DNA of 60,216 nucleotides from an uncultured Collinsella sp. (GCA_902482035.1 CABSYW010000014.1:1-60216), one strand, 5' to 3'; counted from the stretch's first letter, positions 26,344 through 35,899 are shown. Notes: a model not told the origin generated them from the sequence alone. Made by a program: numbers and translations.

Positions 26344-27693
26344 CTACTTGGGAGCGTTGCCGCTACGGTCGCGCTCGCTTTGCTCCACACGCCACTCTTC
26401 CCAACCGCGACCGGCAGGCTGCCAGAATGCGCCGCGCTCCAGCCCCTCGGGCAAATAGCGCTGATCGACCCAGCCTTCGGGATAATCATGCGGATACTTA
26501 TACACACCGTATTCGTCGCTGCCTGGGCGATGACGGTCGCGCAGATAACTCGGCACCTCGCGCAGCCCACTTGAATGGATATCTGCCAGCGCCGCATCGA
26601 TCGAAGCCTCGCACGCGTTGGATTTAGGCGCCAAACACACATAGAGCGCAGCCTGAGCCAGGTTAATGCGGCATTCGGGATAGCCAATGACCTCGGCAGA
26701 CTTAAACGCGGCATGTGCCACCAAGAGCGCCTGCGGATCGGCGTTGCCGACGTCCTCGGAAGCATGAATCATAATACGGCGCGCAATAAACTTGGGATCC
26801 TCTCCCGCATCGATCATGCGTGCAAGCCAATAGATCGTGGCATCGGGGTCGCTGCCGCGCATAGACTTAATAAACGCACTGATGATGTCGTAGTGCATGT
26901 CGCCGTTTTTGTCATACGAAAAACCACGACGAGGGTTGGCAATCTTAACGTCATCCACGGTGATGGGATAGCGCTCCCCCGCCGCCGGCGCTGGCGTTCC
27001 CTCGGTATCGGGACGCGTGACGGCAATCTCGCTCGCAAGCTCAAGCGTCGTGAGTGCCGAGCGAGCGTCGCCCGCGGCCAGCGTGCAGATGGACTTGACC
27101 GTATCCTCATCGGCCGAGAACTTGCCGTTCAGACCCTGCGGTGCCTCGAGTGCACGCTCAATCAGCGTGGCGATATCCTCGTCCTTCAGGTGCTCAAGCT
27201 CTACCACGCGACCGCGCGAGAGCAACGCCGAGTTGACCTCGAAGTACGGATTCTCCGTCGTGGCGCCAATCATAATGACGGTACGGTTTTCAACCGCATG
27301 CAAAAGCGCATCCTGCTGCGACTTCGAAAAACGGTGAATCTCGTCGATGAACAAGATGGTACGGCGGTCATACGTATTCAGGCGCGTCTTTGCCTCGTCA
27401 ATCACGCGACGCAAGTCCTTCACGGTACCCGTCACGGCGCTGACCTCGACAAACTCGCTCTTGGTATGGTTGGCGATGATATGCGCCAGCGTCGTCTTGC
27501 CCGTACCGGCCGGCCCATACAGAATCACGCTCGATAGCACATCATGCTCGATGGCCGCACGCAACCACGATCCCTTACCGACGGCCTTTTGCTGGCCCAC
27601 GTACTCGTCGAGCGAATTGGGGCGCATGCGCACCGCGAGCGGCGCATTTTTAAAGGAACGCTCGCGCGTCGAGGCAGAAAAAAGGTCGTCCAT
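26344..27693 (-). CDS. rarA: replication-associated recombination protein A
   Basis: Clamp-loader-like AAA+ ATPase acting at stalled forks. About 449 aa with PLAVRMRP and LDEYVGQQKAVG at the N-terminus, Walker A GPAGTGKTTLAH, Walker B ILFIDEIHRFSKSQQD, sensor 1 GATTENPYFEVNSALLSR, arginine sensor SRGRVVEL, and the MgsA C-terminal domain (DMHYDIISAFIKSMRGSD). The start is uncertain: ATG 27693 (MDDLF) is chosen, but ATGs 6 to 18 bases upstream are possible and no clear ribosome-binding site decides. Confidence 0.92.
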   Translation of the reverse strand: MDDLFSASTRERSFKNAPLAVRMRPNSLDEYVGQQKAVGKGSWLRAAIEHDVLSSVILYGPAGTGKTTLAHIIANHTKSEFVEVSAVTGTVKDLRRVIDEAKTRLNTYDRRTILFIDEIHRFSKSQQDALLHAVENRTVIMIGATTENPYFEVNSALLSRGRVVELEHLKDEDIATLIERALEAPQGLNGKFSADEDTVKSICTLAAGDARSALTTLELASEIAVTRPDTEGTPAPAAGERYPITVDDVKIANPRRGFSYDKNGDMHYDIISAFIKSMRGSDPDATIYWLARMIDAGEDPKFIARRIMIHASEDVGNADPQALLVAHAAFKSAEVIGYPECRINLAQAALYVCLAPKSNACEASIDAALADIHSSGLREVPSYLRDRHRPGSDEYGVYKYPHDYPEGWVDQRYLPEGLERGAFWQPAGRGWEEWRVEQSERDRSGNAPK

Positions 27694-27753
27694 AGCCATC
27701 CCGTGCATCAATCAAAAACGTTTTCCACTAACAGTATACCGAATATATACGAA

Positions 27754-29001
27754 CTACCGTTCGTTAATATAGGTACGGTGTGGAAACTTCAAGCCAGGGA
27801 ATAGCTTGCTCGTCAGCTCGCAGAAATAGCCGTCCGTCATGCTCGCGATGTAATCCACCACCGCTTGATCCTTGTCGTCCTGCCAGGCATAGGTGCGATC
27901 GTAGTAGGAAAGCTGCTGCTCAATGCGCGAAATGTGATGCTTAAAGATGTAAGAGGACTCGTCGCCTTCGTTTATATCCTGCAGGCAACGGTCGTAGAGC
28001 TTTTCGAACGCCTCGCGCAGCTCCGCTTCGGAGTCGCCTTCAATGCCGCCCTTGCTATAGATCTTCTCGTAGTTCTCGCGCTTGGCTCGGCGGATTTCCT
28101 CAAACAGCTCCTCGCTCATCTCGATGCGCGGCTTGCCATAGCTGTGCTCAACGATATCGATGGAGGCATGCGTAAGGATCCAGCTGTTGTATGCCCCACC
28201 CAGGCCATCGTCAAAGGCGTCGGGTGACAGCAGGCCCGCCGCAATGGCGTCTTGGCGATCGCGCCCAACGTAGGCAAGGATATCCGAGATGCGGACCACG
28301 CAGCCTTCGAGCGTCATGGGACGCAGGTGCTCAATTGCGCTATAGCCCTTGGCAATGCAGTCCTCAACCGTCTGATCGAACTGGTCAAAGGAACCCATGT
28401 CCGAGAGCTCAAACACGCGTTGCTCGTACTCGCCGTTATGGCACAGCACGCCATCGAGCGTCTGGAGCGACACGTTGCGGCCGTACAGCGCATCGAGCAC
28501 GCGGACCGACTGCACGTTATGGAAAAAGAAGCGGCCGGTACGCTCGTGGTAAATATCGTTGAGGAATCGCTCACCGGCATGGCCGAAGGGCGTGTGGCCC
28601 AAGTCGTGGCCTAAGCCAATCGCCTCGATCAGATCGCAGTTGAGCCCAAGGGCGCGACCGATATCGCGTGCGATACGCGAGACAAGCTGCACATGCAAAC
28701 CGCGGCGCGACAAATCATCATTGCTACGGAAGCTAAAAACCTGCGTTTTGCCTGCATAGCGGGTGTACGCAGGAAGATGAAGAATCTTTTCGGTATCGCG
28801 CATAAATGCCAGTCGCATAAGCGTGCCTTTGTCGGCAGCGCGATCAATACGACGAATGACCTGGTTGTCGTTGCAACGATACGGGTTGACAGAACCCGAA
28901 GCACGATCGGCGGAAATGCGCTCGACAAGCTCGGGCGACAACGCCGACGGAATCCGGTACATGCGCGCCTTAATGACGGCCGTTTCTTGATTAGTTGCCA
29001 T
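27754..29001 (-). CDS. HD-domain dNTP triphosphohydrolase (dGTPase-like)
   Basis: 415-residue dNTPase: RRIDRAADKGTLMRLAFMRDTEKILHL at the N-terminus, KTQVFS then FRSNDDLSRRGLHVQL, and the metal site GLGHDLGHTPFGHAGE (HD motif). Such enzymes convert dNTPs to deoxynucleosides and triphosphate and limit the dNTP pool. ATG 29001 has AAGGAG 6 bases upstream. It lies 31 bases after the prepilin peptidase gene and upstream of rarA. Confidence 0.9.
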   Translation of the reverse strand: MATNQETAVIKARMYRIPSALSPELVERISADRASGSVNPYRCNDNQVIRRIDRAADKGTLMRLAFMRDTEKILHLPAYTRYAGKTQVFSFRSNDDLSRRGLHVQLVSRIARDIGRALGLNCDLIEAIGLGHDLGHTPFGHAGERFLNDIYHERTGRFFFHNVQSVRVLDALYGRNVSLQTLDGVLCHNGEYEQRVFELSDMGSFDQFDQTVEDCIAKGYSAIEHLRPMTLEGCVVRISDILAYVGRDRQDAIAAGLLSPDAFDDGLGGAYNSWILTHASIDIVEHSYGKPRIEMSEELFEEIRRAKRENYEKIYSKGGIEGDSEAELREAFEKLYDRCLQDINEGDESSYIFKHHISRIEQQLSYYDRTYAWQDDKDQAVVDYIASMTDGYFCELTSKLFPGLKFPHRTYINER

Positions 29002-29032
29002 GGCATGCTCCTTAAGAAGGATGCACAATCGG

Positions 29033-29455
29033 TTACAACGTGCAGCCCACGACCTCGATTATGGCAAAAATCGGCACCAAAAACGGGAGCAATGGCAGGG
29101 AGCGCGATTTTGTGAAGAGGCAGGAGAGGGCAAGGACCAGGAGTGCGACGGCAAATGCCACGATGCCACCCAGAGGGTCGAGCGTGCAAAGCGCGAAGAG
29201 CGCCTTGACGTCCCCCATGCCAATGCCGGGGGCGTGGCGAAGGCGCCGCCAGAGCGACTCAGTGAGCACAAGGGCAAGGTAGACGATGACCGCAAGACCG
29301 GCGTGGTAAAGCGCCGTGGTAACGCCCTTGTCGAGCCAGACGCCTGCCAACGCCGCCACCGCACACACGCCAGCAAGCTCATTGGGAAACCGTCGCTCAC
29401 GGGCATCAACCAACGCACCGGCAAAGATGCAAATCCAAAATGGGATGTAGGACAT
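29033..29455 (-). CDS. A24-type prepilin peptidase, short form
   Basis: 140-residue polytopic membrane protein with both aspartates of the leader-peptidase family: ALVDARERRFPN (D17) and PGIGMGDVKAL (GxGD, D82). It lacks the N-terminal methyltransferase half of PilD, as in TadV/FlaK-like short forms. AAGGAGG precedes ATG 29455. No pilin, secretion ATPase or tad genes are in this window, so its substrate must be encoded elsewhere. Confidence 0.85.
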   Translation of the reverse strand: MSYIPFWICIFAGALVDARERRFPNELAGVCAVAALAGVWLDKGVTTALYHAGLAVIVYLALVLTESLWRRLRHAPGIGMGDVKALFALCTLDPLGGIVAFAVALLVLALSCLFTKSRSLPLLPFLVPIFAIIEVVGCTL

Positions 29456-29487
29456 CGCGCACCTCCTTGGGCAGCTACTCGAAAGCA

Positions 29488-29528
29488 AAAACCACCACAA
29501 AGGTGCCTGTCCCCTTTGTGGTGGTTTT
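29488..29528 (-). terminator. strong hairpin terminator after the glycosyltransferase
   Basis: Perfect 16-bp stem: arms 29488-29503 (AAAACCACCACAAAGG) and 29513-29528. T-tracts close both ends. The same arm sequence recurs in the terminator at 37128-37168, so it is a repeated element in this genome. Confidence 0.88.
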
Positions 29529-29536
29529 GGTGGTGG

Positions 29537-30832
29537 TTATTTGGCGCCTTGCATGACCTCGTCGAGGGTAACGTTGACGGCGTGCTGCGTCGGGACCCAG
29601 TCGACCTTTAGGAACAGGGCCGCCACCGTGATGGGGATATAGCTGAACATAAAGATCGGGAAGGTAAACAGGTTGGTCACCAAACGCCACTTTTGCGCGC
29701 AGTGAATATGCTTGTACTCAAAGATGGTCGTGAGCAGTGCCAGGATAAAGAAGGTCTGGTACATCATCGCGAAGGTCATGATGAGCGAAGCGGCACAAGC
29801 TTGCATCTCGACCTCGGTGGCCAAGAAGCCGTGTGAAAGCCCGCCCACGATGAGGAAGGTCGCGTTGGCGAGCATGGAGATCAGGGACAGCAGCATGCCC
29901 GGAGCGATGGTCATAAACATGTCGTAGGCAGCAAAGCGATGATAGCGGAACGTCGATTTGACAAGATGCTTGCCGTAGGTAAAAAAGACCTGGTAGAAGC
30001 CCTTGGTCCAACGCATGCGCTGTTTCCAGGACGCCTTAAACGTCACCGGCTGCTCATCAAAGAACTCCGCCGGCGCATATCCAATGCGAATGCCGTGAAT
30101 GGCGCAGAACGTGGTGAACTGGATGTCCTCGGTCAGCGTATGGAACTGCCAACCGTGCATGCCCTCGATCACGCTGGCGGAGATGAGGTAGCCCGAACCC
30201 GAGACGGCGCAAGACGTCTTGCAGATGTTACGCGCGTTGTTGAGAAAGCGCGCCTCGCGCAGATACCAGGTGGCATTAGCTGCAGAGATCCACGAGCTGC
30301 CGAAGTTCTTGGAATTACGATAGCTCGTGACCACATGGAAGCCCTGGTCAAAGGCATCATTCATCTTGGAGACGTAATCGCGGGAGATAACGTTGTCGGC
30401 GTCGAAGATAAAGTAGCCCTCAAACGTATCGGGATACTCGTTGAGAATGCGATCGAAACCAAAGTCCATGACCCAGCTCTTACCCTTGCGGGCCAGGTCA
30501 TTGCGCTCGTAAACAATGGCACCGGCCTCGCGCGCGAGCTGCGCGGTGTTGTCGGAGCAGGCGTCGGCAACGACAAAGACCTCGATGAGCTCGGACGGAT
30601 AGTCCTGATCCTTAATGGAGCGTACGAGATTGGCAATTACTGCTTCCTCGTTATGTGCCGCAATAAAGAAGGCGTAGCGGTGGAGTTTTTTGGCCTTGGG
30701 CGGCGCGACCTCGCCACGAAGAGCGCCGATGACAAAGAAGACGACCTGATACAGAAAACAGACCGTGAGCAGCGTGACGACAATCTGGTTGAAGATCACG
30801 ATGGGTGTGTTGGTTTGTAAAAAGGCGAGCAT
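29537..30832 (-). CDS. family 2 membrane glycosyltransferase
   Basis: 431-residue processive-type GT2. It has an N-terminal helix (about 15-37), a GT-A catalytic domain (FFIAAHNEEAVIANLV; DAD 144-146; TED 234-236; QRMRW 271-275, the Q..RW motif), and four or five C-terminal helices. It would polymerise or transfer a sugar for a cell-surface glycan. No partner biosynthesis genes are adjacent, so the product is unknown. GGGAG precedes ATG 30832. Confidence 0.87.
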   Translation of the reverse strand: MLAFLQTNTPIVIFNQIVVTLLTVCFLYQVVFFVIGALRGEVAPPKAKKLHRYAFFIAAHNEEAVIANLVRSIKDQDYPSELIEVFVVADACSDNTAQLAREAGAIVYERNDLARKGKSWVMDFGFDRILNEYPDTFEGYFIFDADNVISRDYVSKMNDAFDQGFHVVTSYRNSKNFGSSWISAANATWYLREARFLNNARNICKTSCAVSGSGYLISASVIEGMHGWQFHTLTEDIQFTTFCAIHGIRIGYAPAEFFDEQPVTFKASWKQRMRWTKGFYQVFFTYGKHLVKSTFRYHRFAAYDMFMTIAPGMLLSLISMLANATFLIVGGLSHGFLATEVEMQACAASLIMTFAMMYQTFFILALLTTIFEYKHIHCAQKWRLVTNLFTFPIFMFSYIPITVAALFLKVDWVPTQHAVNVTLDEVMQGAK

Positions 30833-30914
30833 GCAGGCTCCCAGGAACGCGTTACGTAAACAATCGTATATCTTACCGCAGGCTTAACGAGTTCAAGAAA
30901 CCACCTAATACCGG

Positions 30915-31928
30915 CTAGGCTTCGAGCAGGCCGAGCTGCGGGACGATGTCGTCACCGGCAGCGGTGCGGCCGAGCGAACGCGGGGCCAGGTCGTCAAGAA
31001 CCGCAGCGAGATCCCACGGCAGCTCATCGCGGCACTCAATACGCTCCCCCGTCACGGGATGGTCGAATGCGACGCGCCAGGAATGAAGAAATTGCCTGGT
31101 CAGGCCCTGATCGGCACGCGCATCGCACTTGCCGTAGAGTGGATCGCCCACGCAGGCGTGGTTGATATGGCGCATGTGCACGCGAATCTGATGCGTGCGG
31201 CCCGTAAACAGGTGGCACTCGACGAGCGTGTAGCCGTCGTCAAAGCGCGTGGAATCAAAGCGCTCGAGCACCTTAAAGGTCGTAATGGCCTGGCGCGCGA
31301 AAGGATCGTCCGAAACCGCCATCTTGACACGGTCGCGCGTCGATCGGGCAATGCCGGTGTTGATGGTGCCCTCATCCATAGCGATATGTCCGTGAACGAG
31401 CGTAATGTAGCGGCGGTCGAGCGTGCGCGTACGGATAAGATTTTGGAGCGCGCGCTGGGTGTCATCGTCCTTGGCCGCAAGCATGAGACCCGAGGTATCG
31501 CGATCCAAGCGATGCACGATACCGGGGCGGTCCTCGCCCTGCACGGCGCCCAGGTGGTCGATACCGCAGTGATAAACCAGGGCATTCGCGAGCGTACCGC
31601 TCTCATGACCATGCGCAGGATGGCACACCAGGCCGCGCTGCTTGGAGAGCACGATAAGGTAGTCGTCCTCATAGCGAATGTCGAGCGGGATGGCCTCGGG
31701 AATCACATCGGTGGGATCGTGCGGCTCGGGCAAATCGACCGAAATACGATCGCCGGCTCGCACGGCGTACTTTTTGGACAGGCAGGTCTCGCCATTGACT
31801 ACTACGGCACCGCCCTCAATCAGATGCGCGCAGGCAGAGCGCGTAGGGCAGCCGTCATTGGCGCCCAGATAGGCGTCAAGACGCTGACCAGCAGCATCGT
31901 CGGCAACAAGGATATGGATGTCGGCCAT
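30915..31928 (-). CDS. rluD: RluD-type 23S rRNA pseudouridine synthase
   Basis: 337 aa: an S4 domain (about 15-70), then the catalytic loop IVHRLDRDTSGLML with Asp142, RRYITLVHG, and HLFTGRTHQIRVHM. The family isomerises uridines of 23S rRNA; the exact positions cannot be assigned from sequence. It shares one base with the lspA stop (TAATG), a conserved lspA-rluD pairing. Confidence 0.93.
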   Translation of the reverse strand: MADIHILVADDAAGQRLDAYLGANDGCPTRSACAHLIEGGAVVVNGETCLSKKYAVRAGDRISVDLPEPHDPTDVIPEAIPLDIRYEDDYLIVLSKQRGLVCHPAHGHESGTLANALVYHCGIDHLGAVQGEDRPGIVHRLDRDTSGLMLAAKDDDTQRALQNLIRTRTLDRRYITLVHGHIAMDEGTINTGIARSTRDRVKMAVSDDPFARQAITTFKVLERFDSTRFDDGYTLVECHLFTGRTHQIRVHMRHINHACVGDPLYGKCDARADQGLTRQFLHSWRVAFDHPVTGERIECRDELPWDLAAVLDDLAPRSLGRTAAGDDIVPQLGLLEA

Positions 31929-32509
31929 TAGCGCTCATTCCTTTCGCGAATCTTGCGGGCACGCTCCCCACGCTGCTGGGCCTTGCGCTTAGCGCGGGCC
32001 TCGTCACGGGCGTTAAGCTCGGCGGTCGCATCGACCTCACGGGCGGCGGGACTCAAGAACATGTAGCCGAAAAGGGCGAGCACGACGCCCAAGGTAATGC
32101 CGATATCGGCCACATTGAAGACGGGGAAGTCGATGAAGGTGGTGGCAATAAAATCGGTCACGAAGCCAAAGGCCAAACGATCGATAGCGTTGCCGATAGC
32201 ACCGCCCGCAACCATCGCCATGCCCACAACCTCAAGATGGGCGAGCTGGGGTGCACGAACGAGGTACACGGCAATAGCGATAATGACCGCCAACGCCAGC
32301 ACGGCAAACGCGATGCCATGCCCCTCACCCATACTAAAGGCAGCACCGATATTGCGGACAAACATAAAGTCGATGACACCGGGGATGACAGTCACATGCA
32401 AAGCTTCGCCCACGGCACGAACCGCAAGCTTGGTCAGCTGGTCAACAAGCAGCACAACCAGCGCCACCCCACCAGCAACACCCAACCGCCAACGCAAAGG
32501 CGGCGTCAT
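31928..32509 (-). CDS. lspA: lipoprotein signal peptidase
   Basis: Aspartic membrane protease removing signal peptides from lipidated prolipoproteins. 193 aa, four membrane helices, with LLVDQLTK, the catalytic aspartates in GNAIDRLAFGFVTDF (D110) and FNVADIGITLG (D135). The C-terminal 45 residues form a basic/acidic tail (ARAKRKAQQRGERARK) not usual in LspA. ATG 32509 has CTGGGG upstream; a TTG 18 bases earlier is an alternative. Confidence 0.94.
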   Translation of the reverse strand: MTPPLRWRLGVAGGVALVVLLVDQLTKLAVRAVGEALHVTVIPGVIDFMFVRNIGAAFSMGEGHGIAFAVLALAVIIAIAVYLVRAPQLAHLEVVGMAMVAGGAIGNAIDRLAFGFVTDFIATTFIDFPVFNVADIGITLGVVLALFGYMFLSPAAREVDATAELNARDEARAKRKAQQRGERARKIRERNER

Positions 32510-32640
32510 ATCCCCAGCACGACCCAAATCAATCCCCTACCCTCAAGATCATCGAATTCCGTTTAACGCAAGTAAACATCTTATATTGCCACAAGCAGAG
32601 CGCACGACATATCCACCAACGCAAGCGAAATAACCAGCTA

Positions 32641-32678
32641 AAAACGAAAGCGGCATTCCGAAAAACAGAATGCCGCTT
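32641..32678 (-). terminator. ileS terminator
   Basis: AAGCGGCATTC (32648-32658) and GAATGCCGCTT (32668-32678) form an 11-bp stem; on the minus strand TCGTTTTT follows. Confidence 0.78.
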
Positions 32679-32696
32679 GGACGTGACAAAAGTTGA

Positions 32697-32743
32697 CGTT
32701 GGGGACGTTCTTGTTTGACAGTCGTTTAAAAACGTCCCCAACG
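32697..32743. repeat. 13-bp inverted repeat beside ileS stop
   Basis: CGTTGGGGACGTT (32697-32709) and AACGTCCCCAACG (32731-32743) are perfect complements about a 21-base centre. The element lies immediately after the ileS stop and before its terminator and looks like a dispersed intergenic palindrome. Confidence 0.7.
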
Positions 32744-32744
32744 G

Positions 32745-35549
32745 TTAGTTCAGCGCGTCAGCGCAGCGCTTGCAGATATGCGCGTGGCCGTTGTACTCGC
32801 CGACGGTGGTGCGGTAGTTCCAGCAACGGTCGCAGCACTCGCCCTCGGCAGCCTCGATGGCAACGGAGAGCTCCTCGCCCTGGGTCAGCTCAACATCGGA
32901 GACGATGTAGAACTCGGCCAGATCGACGGCCTTGTCGCCGGTCAGCAGCGCGTACATCTCGGCGGGAACGACCGCCTTGACGCGGACCTGCTGGCTCTTG
33001 GTGAAGGTGCCGGCGGAGCGGGCATCCTCAAGGGCCTTGGTCACGGCGCTACGGAGCTCGAGCGAAGCGTCGAGCACGCCCTCGAACTCATTGGCCTCGT
33101 CGACCGTGATGGGCGACTTGTACCAATCGAGCAGCGCGGCGTACTTCTGGTGGTCAACGCAGCCGGCAGGCGCATAGGCCATGGCCTCGTCGACCGTGTA
33201 GGACAGGATCGGCTGCAGGTCGCGCATGAGCATCGAGAAGAGCTCGGCAAGTACGGTCTGGGCGCTGCGGCGCTCGAGCGAACCGGGCTTGTCGCAGTAC
33301 AGACGGTCCTTCAGGGCGTCGAGGTACACGTTGGAGAGCTCGGTAACCACGAAGTCGTAAAGCGCACGGTAGGCGCGCGGGAACTCGTAGCTGGCGTAGG
33401 CATCGTCGACCTCGGCCTGGACCTGGGTCAGACGGGCAACCATGAGCTTGTCGAGCGGCAGCAGGTCGGCAAAGGCGACACCGTCGGTCTCGGGCTCAAA
33501 CTGACCCTCGAGCTCGGAGAGCAGGAAGCGCAGCGTGTTGCGGAAACGACGGTAGGCATCGGACGTACGGGCAAGGATCTCGTGGTCGATGGACACGTCG
33601 GAGCTGGTATCGACGGAGGCAACCCATAGGCGGATGATGTCGGCGCCCATCTCGTCACAGACCTTGTTGGGGTCGATGACGTTGCCGAGCGACTTGGACA
33701 TCTTGCGGCCCTGGCCGTCGAGGGTGAAGCCCTGCGAGACGACCGCCTTGTACGGAGCGTGACCGTTGGCGCCCACCGAGGTGAGCAGCGAGCTCTGGAA
33801 CCAACCGCGGTGCTGGTCGGAGCCCTCGAGGTACACATCCGCCGGATACTCCAGCTCGGGACGGTACTCGCAGACGGCCTTCCAGGAAACGCCGGAGTCC
33901 CACCACACGTCGAGGATGTCCTTATCGGCCTTGAGGTGATGGCCACCGCACTTGGGGCAGACGCAGGCCTCGCCCAGGTAGCTCTCGGGAGCGTCGGTGA
34001 ACCAGGCGTCGGAGCCCTTCTCGTGGAAGAGCTTGATGACGGCGTCGAGCGTGGCGTCGTTCATGACCTTCTCGCCGCAGTCGGCGCAAGTGTAACTGGG
34101 GATAGGCACGCCCCAGTTGCGCTGACGGCTGATGCACCAGTCGGGACGCTGCTCGACCATGGCACCGATGCGGTTGGCCGCATGGGCCGGATACCACTTG
34201 ACGTTCTCGCGGACCTCTTTGCCAGCCTGCTCGCGCAAACCGGTCTTGTCCATCGAGACAAACCACTGGTCGGTAGCACGGAAGAGCACCGGGTGCTTGC
34301 AGCGCCAGCAGTGCGGATAGCTGTGCGTGATCTTCTTCTCGAGGACCAGGGTACCGCGCTCGCGCAGGAACTCGATGATGTGCGGGTTGGCCTCGTCGGT
34401 ATCCATGCCGCTGAAGGGACCACCGGTACCAAACTCCTCACCGGTGTAGAACTTGCCGTCGTCATCGACCGGCATGCAGATGTCGGTGATGCCCTCCTTG
34501 AGGCAGGCGAAGTAGTCGTCGACACCGTGGCCGGGCGAGTTGTGGACGATACCGGTACCGTCATCGACACCGACGTAATCGGCCAGCAGCGCCACGCCCT
34601 CGACACCGTCAAAGATCGGCTGCTTGTAGTGGATATGATGGAAGGTCTCGGCGGGAACCACGTAGGGCTTGCCGTCGACCATGACCGGGGTGTACTCCCA
34701 GCCAAATTCCTCGCAGCACTTGGGAGCCAGGTCCTCGAGCATGACCTCGGCACGGCCGTCGTACTCAACGGCGACGTAGGCGGCGCCGGGCTTGAGGGAA
34801 ACTGCCTGGTCGGAGGGGATGGTCCACGGCGTGGTCGTCCAGATGATAAAGTCGACCGGGCCGTCGAAATTCTCGAGGCCGGCGGGCTTGGAGGTCATCT
34901 CAAAGCGCACGAAGATGGACGGGCTCGTCTCGTCGGAGTACTCGATCTCGGCCTCGGCGAGTGCGGTGTGGCAGTGCTTGCACCAGTGGACGGGCTTGTG
35001 ACCGCGATAGATCATGCCCTTGTCGAACATGGCCTTGAAGACCTCGATGTCGGCGGCGTCATGCTGGTGATAGAGCGTCAGATACGGGTTGTCCCAATCG
35101 CCGAGCACGCCCAGGCGACGGAAGCCGGCCTTCTGCAGCTCAATGTTCTCGACAGCGAACTTGTTGCACAGCTCGCGAATCTTGGCAGTGGAAGTCTGGT
35201 TGAACTTCTCGGTGCCGAGCTTCTCCTCGACCTTATGCTCAATCGGCTGACCGTGGCAGTCCCAACCGGGGACATAGGGAACTTCGCAGCCCTGCATCAT
35301 CCAGTAACGGTTGATCATGTCCTTAGAGATCTTGTTCATGGCGTGGCCGATGTGGATCGGGCCGTTGGCGTACGGAGGGCCGTCGTGCAGCACGAACTTC
35401 TTGTGACCCTCGTTCTTCTTCAGAACCTGCTCGTAGACCTTGTTGTCCTGCCAGTCCTTGAGTCGCTTGGGCTCGGACTTGGAAAGACCGGCACGCATGG
35501 GAAAACCGGTCTTGGGCAGATTCATCGTCTGCTTGTACTCGTTTGCCAC
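32745..35549 (-). CDS. ileS: isoleucyl-tRNA synthetase
   Basis: Charges tRNA-Ile. 934 aa, class I: PYANGPIHIGHAMN (HIGH), the CP1 editing domain, GRKMSKSLGNVID (KMSKS) and a C-terminal zinc finger CDRCW...CKRC. The start is GTG 35549 with AAAGGGG just upstream. It is preceded by a T-box riboswitch with an Ile specifier, so expression should rise when tRNA-Ile is uncharged. Confidence 0.97.
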   Translation of the reverse strand: MANEYKQTMNLPKTGFPMRAGLSKSEPKRLKDWQDNKVYEQVLKKNEGHKKFVLHDGPPYANGPIHIGHAMNKISKDMINRYWMMQGCEVPYVPGWDCHGQPIEHKVEEKLGTEKFNQTSTAKIRELCNKFAVENIELQKAGFRRLGVLGDWDNPYLTLYHQHDAADIEVFKAMFDKGMIYRGHKPVHWCKHCHTALAEAEIEYSDETSPSIFVRFEMTSKPAGLENFDGPVDFIIWTTTPWTIPSDQAVSLKPGAAYVAVEYDGRAEVMLEDLAPKCCEEFGWEYTPVMVDGKPYVVPAETFHHIHYKQPIFDGVEGVALLADYVGVDDGTGIVHNSPGHGVDDYFACLKEGITDICMPVDDDGKFYTGEEFGTGGPFSGMDTDEANPHIIEFLRERGTLVLEKKITHSYPHCWRCKHPVLFRATDQWFVSMDKTGLREQAGKEVRENVKWYPAHAANRIGAMVEQRPDWCISRQRNWGVPIPSYTCADCGEKVMNDATLDAVIKLFHEKGSDAWFTDAPESYLGEACVCPKCGGHHLKADKDILDVWWDSGVSWKAVCEYRPELEYPADVYLEGSDQHRGWFQSSLLTSVGANGHAPYKAVVSQGFTLDGQGRKMSKSLGNVIDPNKVCDEMGADIIRLWVASVDTSSDVSIDHEILARTSDAYRRFRNTLRFLLSELEGQFEPETDGVAFADLLPLDKLMVARLTQVQAEVDDAYASYEFPRAYRALYDFVVTELSNVYLDALKDRLYCDKPGSLERRSAQTVLAELFSMLMRDLQPILSYTVDEAMAYAPAGCVDHQKYAALLDWYKSPITVDEANEFEGVLDASLELRSAVTKALEDARSAGTFTKSQQVRVKAVVPAEMYALLTGDKAVDLAEFYIVSDVELTQGEELSVAIEAAEGECCDRCWNYRTTVGEYNGHAHICKRCADALN

Positions 35550-35592
35550 GGTACCCCTTTCATGTCATGGGCGCACACGCCCGTTGGGCACC

Positions 35593-35628
35593 AAAAAAGC
35601 GCCCGTCCCTACAAGCTGGGACGAAGCG
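35593..35628 (-). terminator. regulatory terminator of the ileS T-box
   Basis: On the minus strand GCGCTTCGTCCC and GGGACGGGCGC form the terminator stem, followed by six T (plus 35593-35598). The 5' arm is shared with the antiterminator. Confidence 0.88.
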
Positions 35629-35899
35629 CCACAAAACGAGCTGTACGCCCGCAAAAGCTCTTCGTTTAACCACCCAGCTTAGATGCCCTCGCCCGCGTAT
35701 TCGCGCGCTCGCATCCGTTACTCGGCTGGCCTGTATCGACGACCATCTCGGCGATATCTACTAAGACGTGCCTGCGCGGCACGTCCGTTGGGACCGCAGC
35801 TCCGGGGTGATATTCATCGGTCGCATGCACGGGTTCTCAGCGCTCCCCGCTCTCTGTGGCATGCGGACGGCCGACTACTCGTCCCCATCAACGCTTATG
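35593..35899 (-). promoter_or_regulatory. T-box riboswitch, specifier AUC (Ile)
   Basis: Transcribed leader of ileS. Stem I starts near GATGGGGACGAGTAG. The specifier loop reads GAATATCACC, giving AUC (plus 35809-35811) followed by the conserved A. The antiterminator forms from AAGCTGGG (35673-35680) and ACGAAG (about 35660-35665) pairing with CTTCGTCCCAGCTT (35613-35626). The bulge UGGU (35669-35672) matches the ACCA end of uncharged tRNA-Ile. The competing terminator is at 35593-35628. This shows transcriptional, not translational, control. The rest of the 35550-36035 gap holds the promoter and the 5' leader of the next plus-strand gene. Confidence 0.92.
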
